DNA from: Thermomicrobiaceae bacterium
GTDB lineage: Bacteria; Chloroflexota; Chloroflexia; Thermomicrobiales; Thermomicrobiaceae
DNA length: 34,718 nucleotides
NCBI GenBank assembly: GCA_014874455.1
Contig: JADBJL010000028.1
Span: 1 to 34,718, forward strand
Direction of reading: 5' to 3'
Shown: positions 7,620-17,332 of the stretch, in pieces
Layout of the letters: every line of letters begins with the position of its first letter
Position numbering within the stretch: the first letter of the stretch is position 1
Translations under genes and position numbers: made by a program
The notes under the pieces: model-generated
Seen by the model: the letters and a program-made list of their open reading frames with translations, nothing else
Databases searched by the model: none
What the model was told of the DNA's origin: nothing

Positions 7620-7696
7620 TGCCGCCGGGTGGCAATACTTTCCGGCTGGAGCGAGGTGAGCTTTCGATCATCGAGTCGCTGTGTGGCTCCGGGAAT

Positions 7697-7702
7697 GGAG
7701 GG
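7697..7702 (+). promoter_or_regulatory. Ribosome site deciding the murF start
   Basis: GGAGGG stands 7 bases before the ATG at 7710. The reading frame is open further upstream, to 7629, but the codons there have no comparable site, so this fixes the murF start. Confidence 0.7.
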
Positions 7703-7709
7703 CCGAACC

Positions 7710-9110
7710 ATGATCTCGCTCCGCGACGTCCTGGACGGTAGTGCTGGCGTCCTCCGCGGGAGCTCATCGACTGACCTCCTCCTACGACACGTCCGGCACG
7801 ACTCACGCGAGGTGGAGCCGGGTGACCTCTTCGTCGCGGTCGTGGGGGAGCAGCGCGATGGCCACGACTTCGTCGCCGACGCGCTGGCCCGCGGCGCGGG
7901 CGCGGTGATGGTCGACCGGCACCACGCGCCGCGCTTCGAGGGGCTCTCCGTGCCGGTGGTCGTCGTCGAGGATACGGTTGCCGGGTTGCGGCGACTGGCG
8001 TCGTACTGGCGCTCGCTCTTCGACGTGCGGGCCATCGGGATCACCGGCAGCATCGGTAAGACGAGCACCAAGGAAGCCGTGGCCGCGGTCGCGTCCCAGC
8101 GCTATGCAGTGGTGCGCACCCGGCGGAGCTACAACACCGACATCGGCGTCTCCCTCGGGCTCCTGGAGATCTCGCCAGACACCGATGTCGTCGTGCTCGA
8201 ACTCGGGGAGGCATACCGGCTGAACGAGGTGCGCGAGCTCTGCGAGCTCGGGCGCCCATCGATCGGCGTCGTGACCAACGTGAGCTACTCGCACCTGGGG
8301 CGGATGGGGTCGATCGAGGCGATTGCCGAGAGCATTGCCGAGTTGCCCGAATCGCTGCCGGAAGACGGCGTGGCGGTGCTCAACGGCGACGACTTTCGCG
8401 TCCGGGCCATGGCGGAACGGTGCCGCTGCCCGGTCGTATTCTACGGACTCGCTCACGACTGTGCTGTGCGGGCTCAGTCGGTCGAGAGTCACGGGCTGGC
8501 CGGCATCGCCTTCGACTTGCTCCTCGAGGGCCAGCGGAGCCGGGTGCGCTTACCGCTGCTGGGACGCCACAGCGTGCACACGGCGTTAGCCGCCATCGCG
8601 GTTGGCCATGTGCTCGGCATGACGCTGGATGAAATGCTGCCCGGCTTTAGCGACCCGACCGTGCAGGTGCGACTGCTCACCGTGCCGGGTATCAACGGCT
8701 CAACCATCCTCGACGACACGTACAACGCGAACCCGACCTCGTGCCTGGCGGCTTTGGCCCTGCTTGCAGAGATCCCAGCCAAACGGCATATTGCCGTCTT
8801 TGGGGACATGTACGAGCTCGGATGGTACGAGGACGAAGGACACCGGCTGGTCGGGCGACGAGCTGCAGCGGTGGTGGATCTGCTCTTCACGCTCGGGCCG
8901 CGCGCGCGGATGATCGCCGAGGAGGCGGTGAGTGCCGGCTTGCCGGCCGTGGCAGTGATTGCGACGGAGGATCGGCGCGAGCTGATCGAGTTCCTGCGCG
9001 AGATGCTCGAGCCAGGTGACTTCGTCCTGGTGAAGGGAGCGCGCGGGATGCGCATGGAGGAGATTGTCGAGGCGCTGCGCGCGCCCCGGCAGGTGGAAGA
9101 GAAGCAGTGA
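7710..9110 (+). CDS. murF: UDP-MurNAc-tripeptide--D-Ala-D-Ala ligase MurF
   Basis: A 466-residue Mur ligase that adds D-Ala-D-Ala to UDP-MurNAc-tripeptide with ATP in the cytoplasm. The N-terminal domain has DSREVEPGDLFVA (31-43), the ATP loop is GITGSIGKTST (110-120), then YNTDIGVSLGLLEI. The MurF hallmarks DDTYNANPTS and VKGARGMRMEEIVEAL mark the middle and C-terminal parts. These two motifs separate it from MurE, which is not found in this window. The usual EMG after the central strand is ELG here, and the SHLE motif reads SHLG, small departures from the common form. The start is fixed by GGAGGG seven bases before ATG 7710. Its stop overlaps the mraY GTG. Confidence 0.95.
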   Translation: MISLRDVLDGSAGVLRGSSSTDLLLRHVRHDSREVEPGDLFVAVVGEQRDGHDFVADALARGAGAVMVDRHHAPRFEGLSVPVVVVEDTVAGLRRLASYWRSLFDVRAIGITGSIGKTSTKEAVAAVASQRYAVVRTRRSYNTDIGVSLGLLEISPDTDVVVLELGEAYRLNEVRELCELGRPSIGVVTNVSYSHLGRMGSIEAIAESIAELPESLPEDGVAVLNGDDFRVRAMAERCRCPVVFYGLAHDCAVRAQSVESHGLAGIAFDLLLEGQRSRVRLPLLGRHSVHTALAAIAVGHVLGMTLDEMLPGFSDPTVQVRLLTVPGINGSTILDDTYNANPTSCLAALALLAEIPAKRHIAVFGDMYELGWYEDEGHRLVGRRAAAVVDLLFTLGPRARMIAEEAVSAGLPAVAVIATEDRRELIEFLREMLEPGDFVLVKGARGMRMEEIVEALRAPRQVEEKQ

Positions 9111-10147
9111 GAGAGCTGACAGAACTCGTCGCGGGAGTGGGGTCGTTCTTGAGCGAGCGGAGCGTACTCCCGCGCGATCCAGGAGAGAACCTCGCGCTCT
9201 CGCTCGCGCTTTCCGGGGTGGCCTTTCTGATCACGGTGCTGATCGGCGCACCCTACATCCGATGGCTACGCAAGCACAACATCGGCAAGCGCATCCGTAT
9301 CGAAGGGCCAGAGGGGCATTTCTACAAGATGGGCACGCCGACGATGGGCGGCTTTATGATTACTGTGCCAGTGGTCCTGCTGACGCTGGCTTTCAACCTC
9401 GCGGGACGGCTCTCGATGCTTCTCCCGCTCGGCGTGCTGATCAGCACTGCGACCCTGGGCGCGGTCGATGACCGGATGAACCTGGTCGGAGGCTCGCGTA
9501 CCGGGATGACCGCCCGCTTCAAGATGGCGTGGCTGCTGCTCTTCTCGATTGTCAGCGCGTTGATCCTGCACTTCCCGTTGGGCCTGCGGAGCATCTACAT
9601 CCCGGTCTTGGGAAAGTACGATATCGGTTTGCTCTACGTGCCGATCGCGGTGGTTGCGATCGCCGGCACGGCCAATGCCGTCAACTTGACCGACGGACTC
9701 GATACCCTGGCCGGCGGAACCGCCGCCGTCGCTTTTACCGCCTACGGGATCATCGCCTTCCTTCAGGGTCAGATCCAGGTCGTGACCTTTTGCTTCACGA
9801 TGGTTGGCTCGCTCCTCGGCTTCCTCTGGTACAACGCCCACCCGGCCCAAGTGTTCATGGGCGATACCGGCTCGCTCGCGCTCGGCGCGGCCTTGGCGAC
9901 GGCCGCTTTCATGACCGGCCAGTGGCTCCTCTTACCGCTTATCGGCGTCGTCTTCGTCGCGGAAGCGATCTCGGTCATGCTCCAGGTGACCTACTTCAAG
10001 TTGACGGGTGGCAAGCGGCTCTTCCGGATGACACCGCTGCACCACCATTTCGAGCTGTTGGGCTGGTCGGAGACCCAGATCACGCTGCGCTTCTGGCTCG
10101 TCGCCATGATGGCGGGGCTCCTGGGCATGGCGCTGGCCCTGATCTAG
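9107..10147 (+). CDS. mraY: Phospho-N-acetylmuramoyl-pentapeptide transferase MraY
   Basis: A 346-residue polytopic membrane enzyme that moves phospho-MurNAc-pentapeptide from UDP to undecaprenyl phosphate, making lipid I. Diagnostic features are KMGTPTMGG (74-82), the catalytic aspartate pair in GAVDDRMNL (D121, D122), NLTDGLDTLAGG (193-204), the third acidic site FMGDTGSLALG (250-260) and the histidine cluster PLHHHFEL near the C-terminus. About ten membrane helices are visible. The GTG start overlaps the murF stop in GTGA. The N-terminal 30 residues before the first helix are polar and somewhat longer than in many relatives. Second membrane-linked step of the pathway encoded here. Confidence 0.97.
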   Translation: MRELTELVAGVGSFLSERSVLPRDPGENLALSLALSGVAFLITVLIGAPYIRWLRKHNIGKRIRIEGPEGHFYKMGTPTMGGFMITVPVVLLTLAFNLAGRLSMLLPLGVLISTATLGAVDDRMNLVGGSRTGMTARFKMAWLLLFSIVSALILHFPLGLRSIYIPVLGKYDIGLLYVPIAVVAIAGTANAVNLTDGLDTLAGGTAAVAFTAYGIIAFLQGQIQVVTFCFTMVGSLLGFLWYNAHPAQVFMGDTGSLALGAALATAAFMTGQWLLLPLIGVVFVAEAISVMLQVTYFKLTGGKRLFRMTPLHHHFELLGWSETQITLRFWLVAMMAGLLGMALALI

Positions 10148-10156
10148 AGGTGTGAT

Positions 10157-11578
10157 ATGGGCGCGTACTCGACGCCCCTCGAACTCCGCGGCAAGCGTGT
10201 CCTAGTGATGGGGCTGGGCACTCGCAGTGGTGGGCTCGGTGTGACCCGCTGGCTGGTCGACCAGGGGGCTGAGGTCACCGTGACCGACCTGCGAACGGCA
10301 GAGGCACTACGCCCGAGCCTCGATGCGCTGGCGGGCCTCCCCGTCCGCCTGGTGCTGGGAGAGCACCGCCGCGAGGAGTTCGAACGGGCCGACATCGTCG
10401 TCCGCAACCCGGCCGTACCGGTCGACTCCCCCTGGCTAGAGCTGGCGCGGGCGGCCGGGGCACGGATCGAAATGGAGATGACGCTGTTTTTCCGCGCGTG
10501 CCCGGCGCCGATCATCGGGGTGACGGGCACCAAGGGCAAGACCACGACGGCGACACTCTGTGCCGAGATCCTGAAGACCTGGCACCCAGGTACGGTGCTG
10601 GCGGGCAACCTGGGACGCTCTGCGCTGGAGGCGTTGCCGGTGATTACGCCGGCAACGCCTGTCGTCCTCGAGCTCTCGAGCTGGCAACTCGAGGGGCTGG
10701 CCGAGCACGAGCTGAGCCCGCACATCGCGGTGCTGACGATGATCAGCGAGGATCACCTCGACCGCTATCCCTCGATGGACGCCTACATCGAAGCGAAGCG
10801 GCACATCGCTCGCTTTCAGGGATCAGGCGATTGGTTCGTCGTCAACCGCGACGAGCCTCGTGCCTGGGGCTGTCGCGGGGCCGGCGCCGGCCGTGTGGTA
10901 CCGTTCGGTCGCGATACCGGCGAGCCGACCGGGGCGTTCCTGATCGGTGATTGGCTGGTCTGGCGCTTCGAGGGCGAGGAACACCGGATCTGCCGACGAG
11001 ACGAGCTCCGGCTTCCCGGCGACCACGTGGTCGCCAATGCGCTGGCGGCAGCAGCCGCCGCCTGCCTGCGGGGCGCCCGGAGCTGGCACGCGCGTGAAGG
11101 GTTGCTCCGGGCACAGCCCGTGCCTCACCGGCTCGAACCTGTTGCAACCGTGCGGGGTGTCGATTTCGTCAACGACAGCGCGGCGACCGCGCCGGCCGCA
11201 GTGCAGGCCGCGCTCGCTACCTATCGGAATCGCCCGGTCATCCTGATCGCTGGGGGTGCCGACAAGGGGGTCGACCTGCGCCCGCTGGCGCGGGAGATCG
11301 CGGCTAAGGCAAGCGCCGTCGTACTGCTGGCCGGTAGCGCGACGCCAGCACTGCACGAAGCGTTGCGGGAGACCGGCGTGCGCGTCCTCGGGCCGTGCGG
11401 CTCGATGGACGAGGCTGTGACGCTGGCGGCCGGTCTGGCGCGCCCAGGCGATCTCGTGCTGCTCTCGCCAGGCTGTGCCAGCTTCGGCCTGTTCCGGGAC
11501 GAGTTCCATCGTGGAGAGGCGTTCCGCGAGGCTGTGCGCCGCCTTGCCGCGAGCGGAGCTGAGGGGGAGGAACCGTGA
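10157..11578 (+). CDS. murD: UDP-MurNAc-L-Ala--D-Glu ligase MurD
   Basis: A 473-residue Mur ligase that adds D-glutamate to UDP-MurNAc-L-Ala in the cytoplasm. The nucleotide loop is GVTGTKGKTTT (121-131); LELSSWQLEGL in the middle is the MurD-specific version of the glutamate-binding segment, and the C-terminal domain has VDFVNDSAATAPAA and AGGADKG followed by LLSPGCASFGLFRDEFHRGEAF. The last two are strong MurD marks. The ATG at 10157 follows mraY by 9 bases with AGAGGTG upstream. The stop overlaps the ftsW GTG (GTGA). Confidence 0.96.
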   Translation: MGAYSTPLELRGKRVLVMGLGTRSGGLGVTRWLVDQGAEVTVTDLRTAEALRPSLDALAGLPVRLVLGEHRREEFERADIVVRNPAVPVDSPWLELARAAGARIEMEMTLFFRACPAPIIGVTGTKGKTTTATLCAEILKTWHPGTVLAGNLGRSALEALPVITPATPVVLELSSWQLEGLAEHELSPHIAVLTMISEDHLDRYPSMDAYIEAKRHIARFQGSGDWFVVNRDEPRAWGCRGAGAGRVVPFGRDTGEPTGAFLIGDWLVWRFEGEEHRICRRDELRLPGDHVVANALAAAAAACLRGARSWHAREGLLRAQPVPHRLEPVATVRGVDFVNDSAATAPAAVQAALATYRNRPVILIAGGADKGVDLRPLAREIAAKASAVVLLAGSATPALHEALRETGVRVLGPCGSMDEAVTLAAGLARPGDLVLLSPGCASFGLFRDEFHRGEAFREAVRRLAASGAEGEEP

Positions 11579-12936
11579 GCCTGCCTGCGCTGCTGGCTCA
11601 GCCGTTTTCGCTGCTCCTCACTCCACCTGGGGAGCGGCGTCGCCTGCACCAGCCTGACTTGTGGTTTCTGGCGACGCTGCTCGTGCTGGTGATGTTCGGC
11701 ACGGTGATGGTCTTTAGTGCCAGCTTCGCGCTCGGCGTCCGCCAGTCCGGGAGCAACGGGTACAGCTATCTGGTGCGCCACCTGGTGTGGCTCGCGGTGG
11801 GACTCGCCGGTATGACGGTCGCTTATTGCATCGACTACCGGGTCTGGCGTCGTCTCTCCCTGCTGGGCATGCTCCTGGCACTCGGTCTCCTGGGGCTGGT
11901 GCTTGTGCCCGGCGTCGGCGTCGAGATCTGGGGCGCGCAGCGGTGGATCCGCTTCGGGCCGCTCTCGGTGCAACCTGCGGAACTCGCCAAACTGGCACTG
12001 GTCGTCTATCTGGCCGACTGGCTCGCTCAGAAAGGCGCACGCGTCCGGCAGTTCAGCTACGGGCTCGTTCCGTTCACCCTGTTGATCGGGCTGCTGGTCG
12101 GCCTGGTCATGCTCCAGCCCGACCTGGGAAGCTCGATCGTCCTGGTAGCTATCGGCGTCGGCATGCTCTTCGTCGCTGGCGTACCGCTGTTCCAGTTCGC
12201 CCTGCTGGTGCTCTCCGGGGCAGCGGCCTTCCTTCTATTAGCGCTCAGTGCCCCGTACCGGAGAGATCGGCTCTTGTTGTTTCTGAGCCCCGATCGCGAC
12301 CTGCTCGATCCGGAGGGGAAGCTGCTCGGACTCGGCTGGCAGATTGCCCAGGCGCGGCTGGCCTTCGGTAGCGGAGGGCTGTTCGGCGTGGGGCTGGGCG
12401 CAAGCCGGCAGAAGTTCCTGTGGCTCTTCGCTGCCCACAGCGATGCCATCTATGCCGTCATCGGCGAGGAGCTCGGCTTGGCCGGCTGCCTTTTCGTCAT
12501 CGGGCTCTATCTCTTTCTCGCCTGGCGGGGATACCGGATCGCCCGCCGGGCGCCGGACAGCTTCGGAGCGCTCTTGGCTGTCGGGATCACAACCTGGGTG
12601 ATCGGGCAGGCCGCGATCAACATCGGTGGCATCACATCGACGATCCCCTTTACCGGCATCCCGTTGCCGTTCCTGAGCTACGGTGGCTCCTCGCTGGCGG
12701 TTACGCTCACGGCGATGGGTATCCTTTTGAACATCTCTCGGGCGACACTCCGTGCGCACGGGGTAGCGCTGGGCGAACAGGCTTCCCTCGTTGGGCGCGG
12801 GAGATTCCACTCCCGGGCCGAGGGCGGGCTGGCAGCGAGCGTGCTCTTGGCTCGACGCAAGCAGGTGCCGCAGGGTATGTTCGGTCGCGGCCGGCGACCC
12901 GGCCTGCGACGGTGGGTTCGGAGGGCAGGGCTGTGA
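11575..12936 (+). CDS. ftsW: Septal peptidoglycan glycosyltransferase FtsW
   Basis: A 453-residue SEDS-family membrane protein that polymerises lipid II at the septum together with FtsI. About ten membrane helices are visible. Family marks include the PAELAKLALVVYLADW segment, LQPDLGSSIVL, GLGASRQKFLWL followed by the EELG motif, and the C-terminal signature PFTGIPLPFLSYGGSS (about 359-374). FtsW rather than RodA is favoured by its place between murD and murC and by its cytoplasmic, arginine-rich C-terminal tail (about 60 residues). The GTG start overlaps the murD stop, behind a GGGGGAGGAA ribosome site. The murG gene that often follows ftsW is absent; murC starts at once. Confidence 0.94.
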   Translation: MSLPALLAQPFSLLLTPPGERRRLHQPDLWFLATLLVLVMFGTVMVFSASFALGVRQSGSNGYSYLVRHLVWLAVGLAGMTVAYCIDYRVWRRLSLLGMLLALGLLGLVLVPGVGVEIWGAQRWIRFGPLSVQPAELAKLALVVYLADWLAQKGARVRQFSYGLVPFTLLIGLLVGLVMLQPDLGSSIVLVAIGVGMLFVAGVPLFQFALLVLSGAAAFLLLALSAPYRRDRLLLFLSPDRDLLDPEGKLLGLGWQIAQARLAFGSGGLFGVGLGASRQKFLWLFAAHSDAIYAVIGEELGLAGCLFVIGLYLFLAWRGYRIARRAPDSFGALLAVGITTWVIGQAAINIGGITSTIPFTGIPLPFLSYGGSSLAVTLTAMGILLNISRATLRAHGVALGEQASLVGRGRFHSRAEGGLAASVLLARRKQVPQGMFGRGRRPGLRRWVRRAGL

Positions 12937-14324
12937 TTCAGCAGCGGCTGCCGACGCTCTCCTCGCTCGCGCCACCGGCTCATGTCCACTTCGTTGGCTT
13001 GGGCGGCATCGGCATGAGTGGACTCGCGCGGATGACGGCGCAGCTCGGCTACCGAGTGAGCGGCTGTGACGCGGTCGATGCGCCGCTGCTCCATGTGCTG
13101 CGCGCTGAAGGCATCGCGGTACAGGTGGGGCACGACCCGCGTCATGTCGAGGACGCTGACCTGGTGGTGGTCACCTCGGCCGTGCGCGCCCACCATCCGG
13201 AAGTCGCGGCAGCGGCCGAGAGGCGGCGACCGGTGGTCAAACGGGCCGCGCTTCTGGGTTGGATGACCACCGGAGCGACCTGCGTGGCGGTGGCGGGGAC
13301 ACACGGGAAGTCGACGACGGCGGGGATGATCGCTCTGATCCTGGAGCGAGCCGGCATGTCGCCCTCGTTCGCCGTCGGGGCGGAGGTGCGTGACCTGGGT
13401 ACCAACGCGCGGCTGGGCACGGGGACAGCGTTCGTGGTCGAGGCCGATGAGTACGACTACAGCTTCCTGCACCTCGAACCAGCGGTCGCGGTCGTGCTGA
13501 ACGTCGAGCATGACCATCCTGACCTGTATCCGACTCCTGCCTCCGTCGAGGCTGCCTTCCGCCGCTTCACCGAGCGCGTTCGACCGGGTGGCACGGTGGT
13601 GCTCTCAGGCGACGATCCCGGCTGCCAGCGACTGGCACGCTCGCTGGCCGAGCGCGGGCTGCGCGTCGTCACCTTCGGGATGGGCGGGCAGGTCGACTGG
13701 CGGGTAACGGGCGAGAGTGCTCCAGCCCTCCGGGGGCCAGCAGGAGAGTACTGGCACCTGGGCCTCCAGGTGCCCGGCTGGCACAATCGGTTGAACGCGG
13801 TAGCGGCCGTTGCTGCTGCTGCCGAGCTGGGTGTCGAGCCGGAGTCGAGCGTGAGGGCGCTGGAAGCATTTTCAGGTGTGGGGCGTCGCTTCGAACTCTG
13901 GGGGCAACCCAATGGGGTGACCGTGATCGTCGACTACGCGCATCACCCCAGCGAGATCCGTGCCACCATTTCCGCCGCGCGGGAGCGGTTTCCCGGCAGT
14001 CGGTTGTGGGTCATCTTCCAGCCCCATACCTACAGCCGGACGCGCGCGTTTTTCGGCGAGTTCGCGCGTGCCCTGGGGCTGGCCGATGAGGTGATCCTGA
14101 CCCCGGTCTACGCCGCTCGTGAGGTCGACCCGGGCGACGTTTCGCTGGAGCGCCTGGCGCGCCGTGTCGAGCCGGCCCCAGCTCGCTTGGTGGCCGATGG
14201 GCGCGCGGCTGCCGAGTTCGTCGCGGAGCGCGTGGCGCCGGGCGATGTCGTGCTGGTGCTGGGCGCCGGTGATATCTGGCAAGCCGCTCCCGTCTTGCTC
14301 GACTATCTGGGAGGCAATGCGTGA
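12933..14324 (+). CDS. murC: UDP-MurNAc--L-Ala ligase MurC
   Basis: A 463-residue Mur ligase, the first of the peptide-adding steps (L-alanine onto UDP-MurNAc). It has the MurC-type N-terminal nucleotide-sugar fold [16 protein letters not shown] (19-34), the ATP loop [12 protein letters not shown] (121-132), EADEYDYSF, and DYAHHPSEI with QPHTYSRT in the C-terminal domain; all are characteristic of MurC. The GTG at 12933 overlaps the ftsW stop (GTGA) and has GGAGGGCAGGG upstream. The frame is open far upstream, but only as a shadow of ftsW. Normal length. The stop overlaps the murB GTG. Confidence 0.96.
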   Translation: MIQQRLPTLSSLAPPAHVHFVGLGGIGMSGLARMTAQLGYRVSGCDAVDAPLLHVLRAEGIAVQVGHDPRHVEDADLVVVTSAVRAHHPEVAAAAERRRPVVKRAALLGWMTTGATCVAVAGTHGKSTTAGMIALILERAGMSPSFAVGAEVRDLGTNARLGTGTAFVVEADEYDYSFLHLEPAVAVVLNVEHDHPDLYPTPASVEAAFRRFTERVRPGGTVVLSGDDPGCQRLARSLAERGLRVVTFGMGGQVDWRVTGESAPALRGPAGEYWHLGLQVPGWHNRLNAVAAVAAAAELGVEPESSVRALEAFSGVGRRFELWGQPNGVTVIVDYAHHPSEIRATISAARERFPGSRLWVIFQPHTYSRTRAFFGEFARALGLADEVILTPVYAAREVDPGDVSLERLARRVEPAPARLVADGRAAAEFVAERVAPGDVVLVLGAGDIWQAAPVLLDYLGGNA

Positions 14325-15268
14325 CCACAGCGCGGGTGATCGCTATCCCGACCGAAGAAGGGGTGTTGACCATCAGGCGTGACCAGCCGATGTCGCTGCA
14401 CACCACCTTTCGGATCGGTGGGCCCGCCGACTTTCTGACCCGTGCCGGGTCGGAGACGGAGCTGCGGGCGGCGTTGGACTGGGCCGAGCGGCACGCCCTT
14501 CCGGTCACGGTCATCGGAGGCGGCAGCAACCTGTTGGTCGGTGACCGCGGGATCCGCGGGCTGGTGATCCTGATGCGCGCGCCCGGCAGTTCCCTCGATG
14601 GCCGGGTCGAACTCGTGGAGGGGGACGAAGGTGCCAGGCTGACCGTCCCGGCTCAGGCGCCGATCTCGTGGCTGGGCCACTTCACCGCTTCCCGCGGGTG
14701 GGCAGGGCTCGAGTGGGCAGCCGGTCTTCCCGGAGTCGTCGGCGGTGCGGTCGTCAATAACGCCGGGGCGCACGGCGGCGAGATGGCCGCTCACCTGGCC
14801 CGCGTCGAGTTGCTCGATCTGGTCGAGAAGCGGGTGGTGCAGTGGAGTGGTGACCGGCTCGAAGCGCGCTACCGCTACACGGTGCTCAAGTTCGAGCCGC
14901 GCCCGCGGCGCTGGATCGTGCTCCGTGCGACCTTCGAGCTCCCGCGCGGGCAGCCAGAGCAGCTCATTGCCCGAGCAGCGGCGTACGCGCAGTGGCGCCG
15001 CCGGGCCCAGCCGACCGGTGCCTGCGCCGGATCGGTGTTCACGAATCCCCCTGGGACATTTGCTGGCTACCTGATCGAGCAGGCGGGGCTCAAAGGTCGC
15101 CAGGTCGGCGGCGTGCGCGTGTCGGAGTTGCATGGGAACTTTTTCATCAACACCGGCAACGCGACGGCGGCCGACGTGCGTGCGCTGATTACCCTCATCC
15201 AGGAGGAGATCCTCCGTCGCTACGGCATCGAGCTCGTCCCCGAGATCGAAGAGATAGGAGATGACTGA
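14321..15268 (+). CDS. murB: UDP-N-acetylenolpyruvoylglucosamine reductase MurB
   Basis: A 315-residue FAD-dependent reductase that turns UDP-GlcNAc-enolpyruvate into UDP-MurNAc using NADPH. It shows [13 protein letters not shown] near residue 27, the FAD-binding [10 protein letters not shown] (66-75), [21 protein letters not shown] in the second FAD segment, YRYTVLKF, and the catalytic serine region [11 protein letters not shown] followed by LIEQAGLKG. The C-terminal glutamates of PEIEEIG include the usual catalytic acid position. The GTG overlaps the murC stop. Its end overlaps, or nearly touches, ddl. Confidence 0.95.
   Translation: MTTARVIAIPTEEGVLTIRRDQPMSLHTTFRIGGPADFLTRAGSETELRAALDWAERHALPVTVIGGGSNLLVGDRGIRGLVILMRAPGSSLDGRVELVEGDEGARLTVPAQAPISWLGHFTASRGWAGLEWAAGLPGVVGGAVVNNAGAHGGEMAAHLARVELLDLVEKRVVQWSGDRLEARYRYTVLKFEPRPRRWIVLRATFELPRGQPEQLIARAAAYAQWRRRAQPTGACAGSVFTNPPGTFAGYLIEQAGLKGRQVGGVRVSELHGNFFINTGNATAADVRALITLIQEEILRRYGIELVPEIEEIGDD
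15256..15260 (+). promoter_or_regulatory. Ribosome site deciding the ddl start
   Basis: AGGAG lies 9 bases before the ATG at 15270, but directly against the earlier ATG at 15261, too close for initiation. It therefore favours 15270 as the ddl start, one base after the murB stop. Confidence 0.6.
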
Positions 15269-15269
15269 C

Positions 15270-16388
15270 ATGTCGCGCAGGATTCGGGTCGGTGTCCTCT
15301 TCGGTGGCCGGTCGGGTGAGCACGATGTCTCGCTGCGCTCGGCGCAGGCGATCATGCGCGCGATCGACCGCGAGCGGTTCGAGGTGGTGCCGATCGGCAT
15401 CACGCGCGACGGGCGCTGGATGGTCGGCGGCGATCCGCTGCGGGCGCTGGCCGAACAGTCACGACTGCCGCTGGAACTCGACTCCGGCGCAGAGGATGGA
15501 TCGGGTCAAGCCGGACTGCCTGTGCAGCCGGGCTCCCGAGCGCTCGCAGTCACCGAGCCGGCGTGGACGGGGGCCGTCGACGTCGTCTTCCCGGTGCTGC
15601 ACGGCCCGAACGGCGAGGACGGCACAGTTCAGGGGCTCTTGGAGCTGGCGGATATCCCGTACGTCGGTTGCGGAGTGCTGGCCTCGGCAGTCGCGATGGA
15701 CAAGCCGACGGCCAAGCGGCTCTTCGCTCAGGCTGGCCTGCCGATGGCACGCTGGTTCGCCTTCACCTGGGGTGAATGGGTTCGTGACCGAGCGGCCATC
15801 GAGCGTCGAGTCGCGTGCGAGCTCGGTTACCCGTGCTTCGTCAAACCCGCGAATCTCGGCTCGAGCGTCGGTGTGAGCAAGGTGCGTCGCCCCGCTGATC
15901 TCCCGGCAGCGGTCGAGGCCGCGAACCGCCACGACCGGAAGATCGTGATCGAGGAGGCGATCGACGCACGCGAGCTCGAGGTCAGCGTGCTCGGCAACGA
16001 CGAACCGGTCGCTTCGGTCGTCGGCGAGATTGTGCCGGCTCGGGAGTTCTACGACTACGAAGCGAAGTACGTCGATGACCGATCGCAACTCTTGATTCCG
16101 GCACCGATCTCCGACGAGCAGGCTGCGACGGCGCGGGCGATGGCGATCGCCGCGTTCAAGGCGATCGACGGGGCGGGAATGGCGCGGGTCGACTTTTTCC
16201 TCGAACGCTCGACAGGACGGATCCTGATCAATGAGGTCAACACGATTCCCGGATTCACCGCGATCAGCATGTATCCCAAGCTGTGGGAAGCCAGCGGGTT
16301 GTCGTTCCGCGACCTCGTGACCCGTCTGATCGAGCTGGCGTTGGAGCGCCACGAGGAGCGGGCTCTCAGATGCCGGTCGTGGACGTAG
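15270..16388 (+). CDS. ddl: D-alanine--D-alanine ligase
   Basis: A 372-residue ATP-grasp enzyme that joins two D-alanines for MurF. The start [16 protein letters not shown] (residues 7-22) is the classic Ddl N-terminus; [30 protein letters not shown] and the C-terminal metal/substrate loop [20 protein letters not shown] follow. The [11 protein letters not shown] form of the loop is that of D-Ala/D-Ala rather than D-Ala/D-Lac ligases as far as can be judged by eye. An in-frame ATG at 15261 is less likely because its ribosome site would have no spacing. The last 19 bases overlap the ftsQ start. Confidence 0.95.
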   Translation: MSRRIRVGVLFGGRSGEHDVSLRSAQAIMRAIDRERFEVVPIGITRDGRWMVGGDPLRALAEQSRLPLELDSGAEDGSGQAGLPVQPGSRALAVTEPAWTGAVDVVFPVLHGPNGEDGTVQGLLELADIPYVGCGVLASAVAMDKPTAKRLFAQAGLPMARWFAFTWGEWVRDRAAIERRVACELGYPCFVKPANLGSSVGVSKVRRPADLPAAVEAANRHDRKIVIEEAIDARELEVSVLGNDEPVASVVGEIVPAREFYDYEAKYVDDRSQLLIPAPISDEQAATARAMAIAAFKAIDGAGMARVDFFLERSTGRILINEVNTIPGFTAISMYPKLWEASGLSFRDLVTRLIELALERHEERALRCRSWT

Positions 16389-17125
16389 AGAAACCCACCA
16401 TTGTGACCCTCTCGCACCAGCGATCGAGAGGACGGGTCGGCCGGTTCTTGCGGTACGGGACGGTCACCGGGCGGCTGCCAGCCTTCGGCCTGGCGGTCGG
16501 CCTGAGCGTCCTGCTGGCTGGGTTTCTCAGCGCCGAGGACTACACGGTGCAGTCTGTGGTGGTGTACGGCAACCAGCTTGCGTTCGTCGACACCATCGTG
16601 GCCAGTAGCGGGGCGCTCGGGCAACCACTCTTCTGGCTCGACACGCAGGCCGTGGCACGGCGCGTCGCCGACCATCCGGCCGTCGCTGCAGCCGAGGTGC
16701 AGGCCGTGTTTCCCGACACCGTCGTCATCGAGCTGCGTGAGCGGGTGCCGATCGTCGTCTGGCAGCAGGGCGCGCAAGCAGTGCTCGTGGATCGCTCGGG
16801 ATGGGTGATTGCTCTGACCGATCGACCCGACTTGCCGCATGTGGAGCAGGTCGAAGGGGCGCTGCCGATGCCGGGAAGCAGGCTGCCGGCGTCTGTGGTG
16901 CAAGGGGCCGTCGTGTTGAGCCAGCGGCTCGGCCAGCGGGTCAGGGCACTGGAATACGAGCCCCGAACCGGGATCAGTGTCCGCCTCGACGACGGCCGGG
17001 TCGTCCACGTCGGCACGGCTGAGCGGCTGCCGGAACAGCTCCGCGTGCTGGACGCGATCGACCAGGCCGGGATGAAGTGGACGAACCTCGACGTGCGCGA
17101 TCCGGATCGGCCGGTTCTGTGGTGA
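16370..17125 (+). CDS. ftsQ: Cell division protein FtsQ/DivIB
   Basis: A 251-residue bitopic protein: a basic cytoplasmic N-terminus (about 36 residues), one membrane helix at 37-54, then an extracytoplasmic POTRA domain (about 58-128, beginning YTVQSVVVYGN) and a beta-type FtsQ domain with VELRERVP-like ELRERVPIVVW. FtsQ/DivIB recruits and holds FtsL and FtsB/DivIC in the divisome. The ATG at 16370 lies inside the end of ddl with GAGGAG 11 bases upstream; a GTG at 16403 is an alternative. It is the last gene before a 354-base gap and ftsZ; ftsA, which often sits here, is absent. Confidence 0.9.
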   Translation: MPVVDVEKPTIVTLSHQRSRGRVGRFLRYGTVTGRLPAFGLAVGLSVLLAGFLSAEDYTVQSVVVYGNQLAFVDTIVASSGALGQPLFWLDTQAVARRVADHPAVAAAEVQAVFPDTVVIELRERVPIVVWQQGAQAVLVDRSGWVIALTDRPDLPHVEQVEGALPMPGSRLPASVVQGAVVLSQRLGQRVRALEYEPRTGISVRLDDGRVVHVGTAERLPEQLRVLDAIDQAGMKWTNLDVRDPDRPVLW

Positions 17126-17177
17126 GCGCGTGGCGGAAGGGCAGCACCCCGACGACTACGTCACTGGAGGAGAGGGA

Positions 17178-17205
17178 TTCACACCCGGAGGAACTGTGCT
17201 ATACT
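17178..17205 (+). promoter_or_regulatory. Predicted ftsZ promoter with extended -10
   Basis: TTCACA (17178-17183) and TATACT (17200-17205) are 16 bases apart, each matching 5 of 6 positions, and a TG one base before the -10 box makes it an extended -10. Transcription would start near 17212 and produce a leader of about 268 nt. This gives ftsZ its own promoter inside the cluster. Confidence 0.65.
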
Positions 17206-17241
17206 GCGACATATACCAGAGCGGGGGGATTGGGATACCTG

Positions 17242-17332
17242 AGGAACCGGGCGTCTCGTTGTCAGTGCACCCAGCAAAGCTGGTTCCTGGATTCGGGAGT
17301 AGGCATATACAGGGCCTACTCCCCACGAGACG
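17242..17332 (+). ncRNA. Structured leader RNA upstream of ftsZ
   Basis: Within the predicted ftsZ leader there are nested and competing perfect stems. CGTCTCGT (17252-17259) pairs with ACGAGACG (17325-17332), enclosing two hairpins: CCAGC-AAA-GCTGG (17271-17283) and GGGAGTAGGC-9 nt-GCCTACTCCC (17295-17323, 10 perfect pairs). In addition AGGAACC (17242-17248) is complementary to GGTTCCT (17282-17288), which would cross the outer stem and disrupt the first hairpin, so a pseudoknot or a two-state switch is possible. I do not recognise a known riboswitch family. That it is an RNA element is inferred from pairing only; dyad protein sites are the alternative. Confidence 0.5.

Noticed and set aside
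17252..17332. 81-nt folded segment with a closing 8-bp stem, considered as a tRNA
   Set aside because: No TTCGANNC loop, no anticodon arm of proper size and no CCA or usual D-arm bases; it is not a tRNA.
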